From: Flavobacteriales bacterium
GTDB taxonomy: Bacteria > Bacteroidota > Bacteroidia > Flavobacteriales > Flavobacteriaceae
Assembly (NCBI GenBank): GCA_003229235.1
Contig: QIIH01000082.1
Coordinates: 1-7,626 of the forward strand
Length of the DNA stretch: 7,626 nucleotides
Direction of reading: 5' to 3'
Positions 6,262-7,626 of this stretch are shown piece after piece. The notes under the pieces were generated by a model, which was given only the letters and a program-made list of their open reading frames with translations, ran no database searches and was not told where the DNA came from. Every line of letters begins with the position of its first letter. Positions within the stretch are counted from its first letter, which is position 1. A program made the position numbers and the translations under genes.

Positions 6262-6301
6262 TCAACGATTAAACGCATCAACAATTAAACGATTCAACGG
6301 T
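6262..6301. repeat. Octamer block, copy 2 (5 units)
   Basis: TCAACGAT, TAAACGCA, TCAACAAT, TAAACGAT, TCAACGGT. It is the cleanest of the three copies and differs from copy 1 at only a few positions. It is preceded by GTACACAAC, equivalent to GCACACGAC in copy 1. Confidence 0.88.
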
Positions 6302-6305
6302 TTTT

Positions 6306-6389
6306 CTCAATACTCAATACTCAATACTTAGGAGCTAGTAGCTAGTAGCTAGTAACAAGTAATCAGAAATTGGAAATTAGAAATTACTT
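6306..6389. repeat. In-phase heptad ladder, second (12 units)
   Basis: Twelve consecutive 7-bp words without phase loss: CTCAATA three times, CTTAGGA, GCTAGTA three times, ACAAGTA, ATCAGAA, ATTGGAA, ATTAGAA and ATTACTT. It joins the end of cassette 2 to the start of cassette 3, and GAAATT-type words stand where GTGAAAA stands in the other copies. Confidence 0.82.
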
Positions 6390-6393
6390 CAAT

Positions 6394-6425
6394 TAAACGC
6401 ATCAACAGTTAGACGATTCAACTGT
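6394..6425. repeat. Octamer block, copy 3 (4 units), with hairpin potential
   Basis: TAAACGCA, TCAACAGT, TAGACGAT, TCAACTGT. In this copy AACAGTT (6404-6410) and AACTGTT (6420-6426) are perfect inverted repeats around a 9-nt loop; copies 1 and 2 have one and two mismatches there. No T-run of terminator type follows on either strand. Confidence 0.8.
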
Positions 6426-6492
6426 TTATTCTCAAGATTTAGTAAGACTAATGAGTGGTTAGTAGTTTGTTTAATTACCCCGTTGCACTGTA

Positions 6493-7626
6493 CTATAGTT
6501 TAATTATCTTTTTCACTAGAGTAGAGGAGTCACTATAAATTTTGAATACGTATATACCTTTTTGTAAATCAGAGATATCAATATTATTAAAATTCTCAGA
6601 AATGGATTTCACTTTTTTTCCTAGCAAATCGTAGACATCAATTTTTTGGATAATAGCACTATTTTCAATGGTAATAAAGCTTGTAGCAGGGTTTGGGTAA
6701 ATAGTTAACTTAGTAAGTTCGTTTTCGTCAACCCCTAAAATTGTTAAGTTTTCATACCAAGCAATAGTATCATCATTTTGAGAAGCAGACAGCACATCCA
6801 TATCGCCATCGTTATCAATGTCACTGGAATATACACTGGTTGCAAAAGTTAATGTGTTTATTATAGTTTGCTTTGGTCCAAAATTCCCCAAACCATCTAA
6901 GTTTTCACACCACCCAACCTCAGAGGTATTTTCTATAGACGATGGCGTAGCGGTATATAGAACATCGTTATCTCCGTCGTTGTCTATATCTATTGCGTAC
7001 AGAGAAAATGATGTAATAAGATCAGTTGCAATTACACGTTCCACACCAAAATTACCTAACCCATCTAAGTTTTCGTACCATACCACTCGTGTATTACTTG
7101 GTATGGCTAGTACATCTAAATCGGTATCTCCGTCCATATCAATTGCAAAAACAGAAGATGTAGAAGTGGGTATTGTAACAGGAGCAATAGGTATTGGCGC
7201 ACTAAAAGTACCTAAACCATCTAAGTTTTCGAACCAATAAACAATAACAGAACCTGTGGCAGATGCAACTAAATCAAAGTCTCCGTCATTATCTATATCT
7301 GCTGCAAAAACAGATCTGCCATTAGAAACCGTTGTAACAAGTTGTTGTGGCCCAAAGTTTCCTAATCCATCATTTTCAAACCAAGAAATAATGTTGTCTG
7401 TAGTCGAGGCACAAACAACATCCAAATCACCATCATTATCGATGTCTATGGCTTTAGCATCAAAAGGGCCATTTAAGGAGGAAGAAATGATTTTTTGACC
7501 ACTAAAAGTGCCTAACCCATCTAAATTTTCGTACCACGCCAAACGATCTAATGATAAAGAAGTCGCTAGAACGTCAATATCACCGTCGTTATCTAAATCT
7601 GCTGCACGAACAGAATGTGATTCCTG
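6493..7626 (-). CDS. Secreted FG-GAP/VCBS repeat protein with T9SS sorting domain (5' end outside window)
   Basis: The frame is open to the right edge and gives 377 residues of the C-terminal part; the true start lies outside. It contains six tandem repeats of 49-56 residues. Each has a calcium-loop motif such as DIDNDGDLDV, followed by a [V/I]xWxENxDGLGxF segment. The aspartate loops begin at visible residues 10, 61, 110, 163, 213 and 269. These resemble FG-GAP/VCBS blades of a beta-propeller, usually with bound calcium. The fourth loop is altered (DMDGDTDLD) but keeps its acidic ligands. From about residue 307 comes a type A T9SS sorting domain: LTIYPNPATSFITIEN, then IDVYDLLGKKV, and LQKGIYVFKI near the end. 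The protein is therefore likely secreted through the outer membrane by T9SS and attached or released there. It is convergent with the haem-protein gene. The ligand and function are unknown. Confidence 0.9.
   Translation of the reverse strand, partial: QESHSVRAADLDNDGDIDVLATSLSLDRLAWYENLDGLGTFSGQKIISSSLNGPFDAKAIDIDNDGDLDVVCASTTDNIISWFENDGLGNFGPQQLVTTVSNGRSVFAADIDNDGDFDLVASATGSVIVYWFENLDGLGTFSAPIPIAPVTIPTSTSSVFAIDMDGDTDLDVLAIPSNTRVVWYENLDGLGNFGVERVIATDLITSFSLYAIDIDNDGDNDVLYTATPSSIENTSEVGWCENLDGLGNFGPKQTIINTLTFATSVYSSDIDNDGDMDVLSASQNDDTIAWYENLTILGVDENELTKLTIYPNPATSFITIENSAIIQKIDVYDLLGKKVKSISENFNNIDISDLQKGIYVFKIYSDSSTLVKKIIKL
6796..7599 (-). repeat. Tandem array of calcium-loop repeats within the FG-GAP gene
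   Basis: Six coding repeats have loops starting at 7599, 7446, 7299, 7140, 6990 and 6822, spaced 147, 153, 159, 150 and 168 bp in rank disorder (49-56 codons). Near-identical stretches encoding ENLDGLG recur, so recombination between units could change the repeat number. Confidence 0.85.

Larger units (their letters stand above)
5906..6465. repeat. Composite short-tandem-repeat region: three copies of a four-part cassette
   Basis: The 593-bp gap between two convergent genes (5900-6492) holds no credible gene and is nearly all short tandem repeats. Three successive cassettes can be read at 5906-6095, 6096-6333 and 6334-6465. Each has the same order: GTAGCTA/GTAACTA-type heptads; an A-rich heptad tract (GTGAAAA in the first two, GAAATTA-type in the third); an octamer block built on T[C/A]AACNNN; then CTCAATA/CTTAGGA-type heptads. 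The junction GTAAATA-GTA-GTGAAAA is identical in copies 1 and 2. Bases 6466-6492 show nothing recognisable. The origin is probably replication slippage plus duplication of the whole cassette. Confidence 0.85.

Noticed and set aside
6093..6284. Minus-strand 63-codon frame encoding HFSLFTF-type repeats
   Set aside because: It is a translation of the GTGAAAA heptad array; three heptads give a seven-residue period. There is no support for a real protein.
5906..6465. CRISPR array
   Set aside because: Units are 7-8 bp and directly adjacent, with no unique spacers of 25-40 bp and no cas genes nearby.
6818..7498. Two plus-strand frames (6818-7240 and 7256-7498)
   Set aside because: They lie antisense to the FG-GAP repeat gene and mirror its repeats (recurring PKPSKFS and SPSLSIS). 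They are shadows of it.
7540..7542. TTG as start codon of the FG-GAP protein
   Set aside because: The frame continues upstream to the window edge with another complete calcium-loop repeat, so the TTG is an internal leucine codon.
1..7626. tRNA, rRNA, riboswitch or insertion sequence
   Set aside because: No cloverleaf, rRNA-like stretch, transposase frame or terminal inverted repeats were seen on either strand.

Overview
The window looks like chromosomal DNA of a marine-type member of the Bacteroidota, most likely family Flavobacteriaceae. The clues are a type IX secretion (T9SS) C-terminal sorting domain, DUF4252 proteins, a lipoprotein with an acidic stretch after its cysteine, a haem-binding protein of the PF14376 type, AT-rich DNA, few Shine-Dalgarno sequences and promoter boxes of the Bacteroidota form (TAnnTTTG near -7). 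These are family-level judgements by eye; no database search was run.

Layout, left to right. (1) 1-1045, minus strand, open at the left edge: an S41 (C-terminal processing) peptidase lipoprotein, cut off after its catalytic serine. (2) 1224-3402, plus strand, divergent from it: a compact four-gene operon with an ECF sigma factor, an overlapping single-pass membrane protein that is probably its anti-sigma factor, and two DUF4252 proteins (one with a signal peptide, one a lipoprotein). A strong intrinsic terminator ends this operon; its hairpin and U-tract lie inside the last codons of the convergent gene. (3) 3431-5430, minus strand: a small helical-repeat-like protein followed by purB (adenylosuccinate lyase). 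(4) 5447-5899, plus strand: a membrane-anchored haem-binding protein, starting only 16 bp from the divergent helical-repeat gene. (5) 5900-6492: a 593-bp gap between convergent genes, almost wholly made of short tandem repeats. (6) 6493-7626, minus strand, open at the right edge: a secreted FG-GAP/VCBS repeat protein with a T9SS sorting tail.

The sigma/anti-sigma/DUF4252 operon has the look of a self-contained envelope-response unit: a membrane protein could hold the sigma factor, and the two exported DUF4252 proteins could be sensors or effectors. The function of DUF4252 is not known to me, so this is inference from gene order.

The most unusual part is the repeat region. It reads as three successive copies of one four-part cassette: heptads of the GTAGCTA type, then GTGAAAA heptads (GAAATTA-type in the third copy), then an octamer block (T[C/A]AACNNN), then CTCAATA/CTTAGGA heptads. 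Unrelated heptamer words follow one another without loss of 7-bp phase over stretches of 77-84 bp. It resembles in principle the short tandemly repeated sequences of cyanobacteria, but it is in a flavobacterium-like genome.
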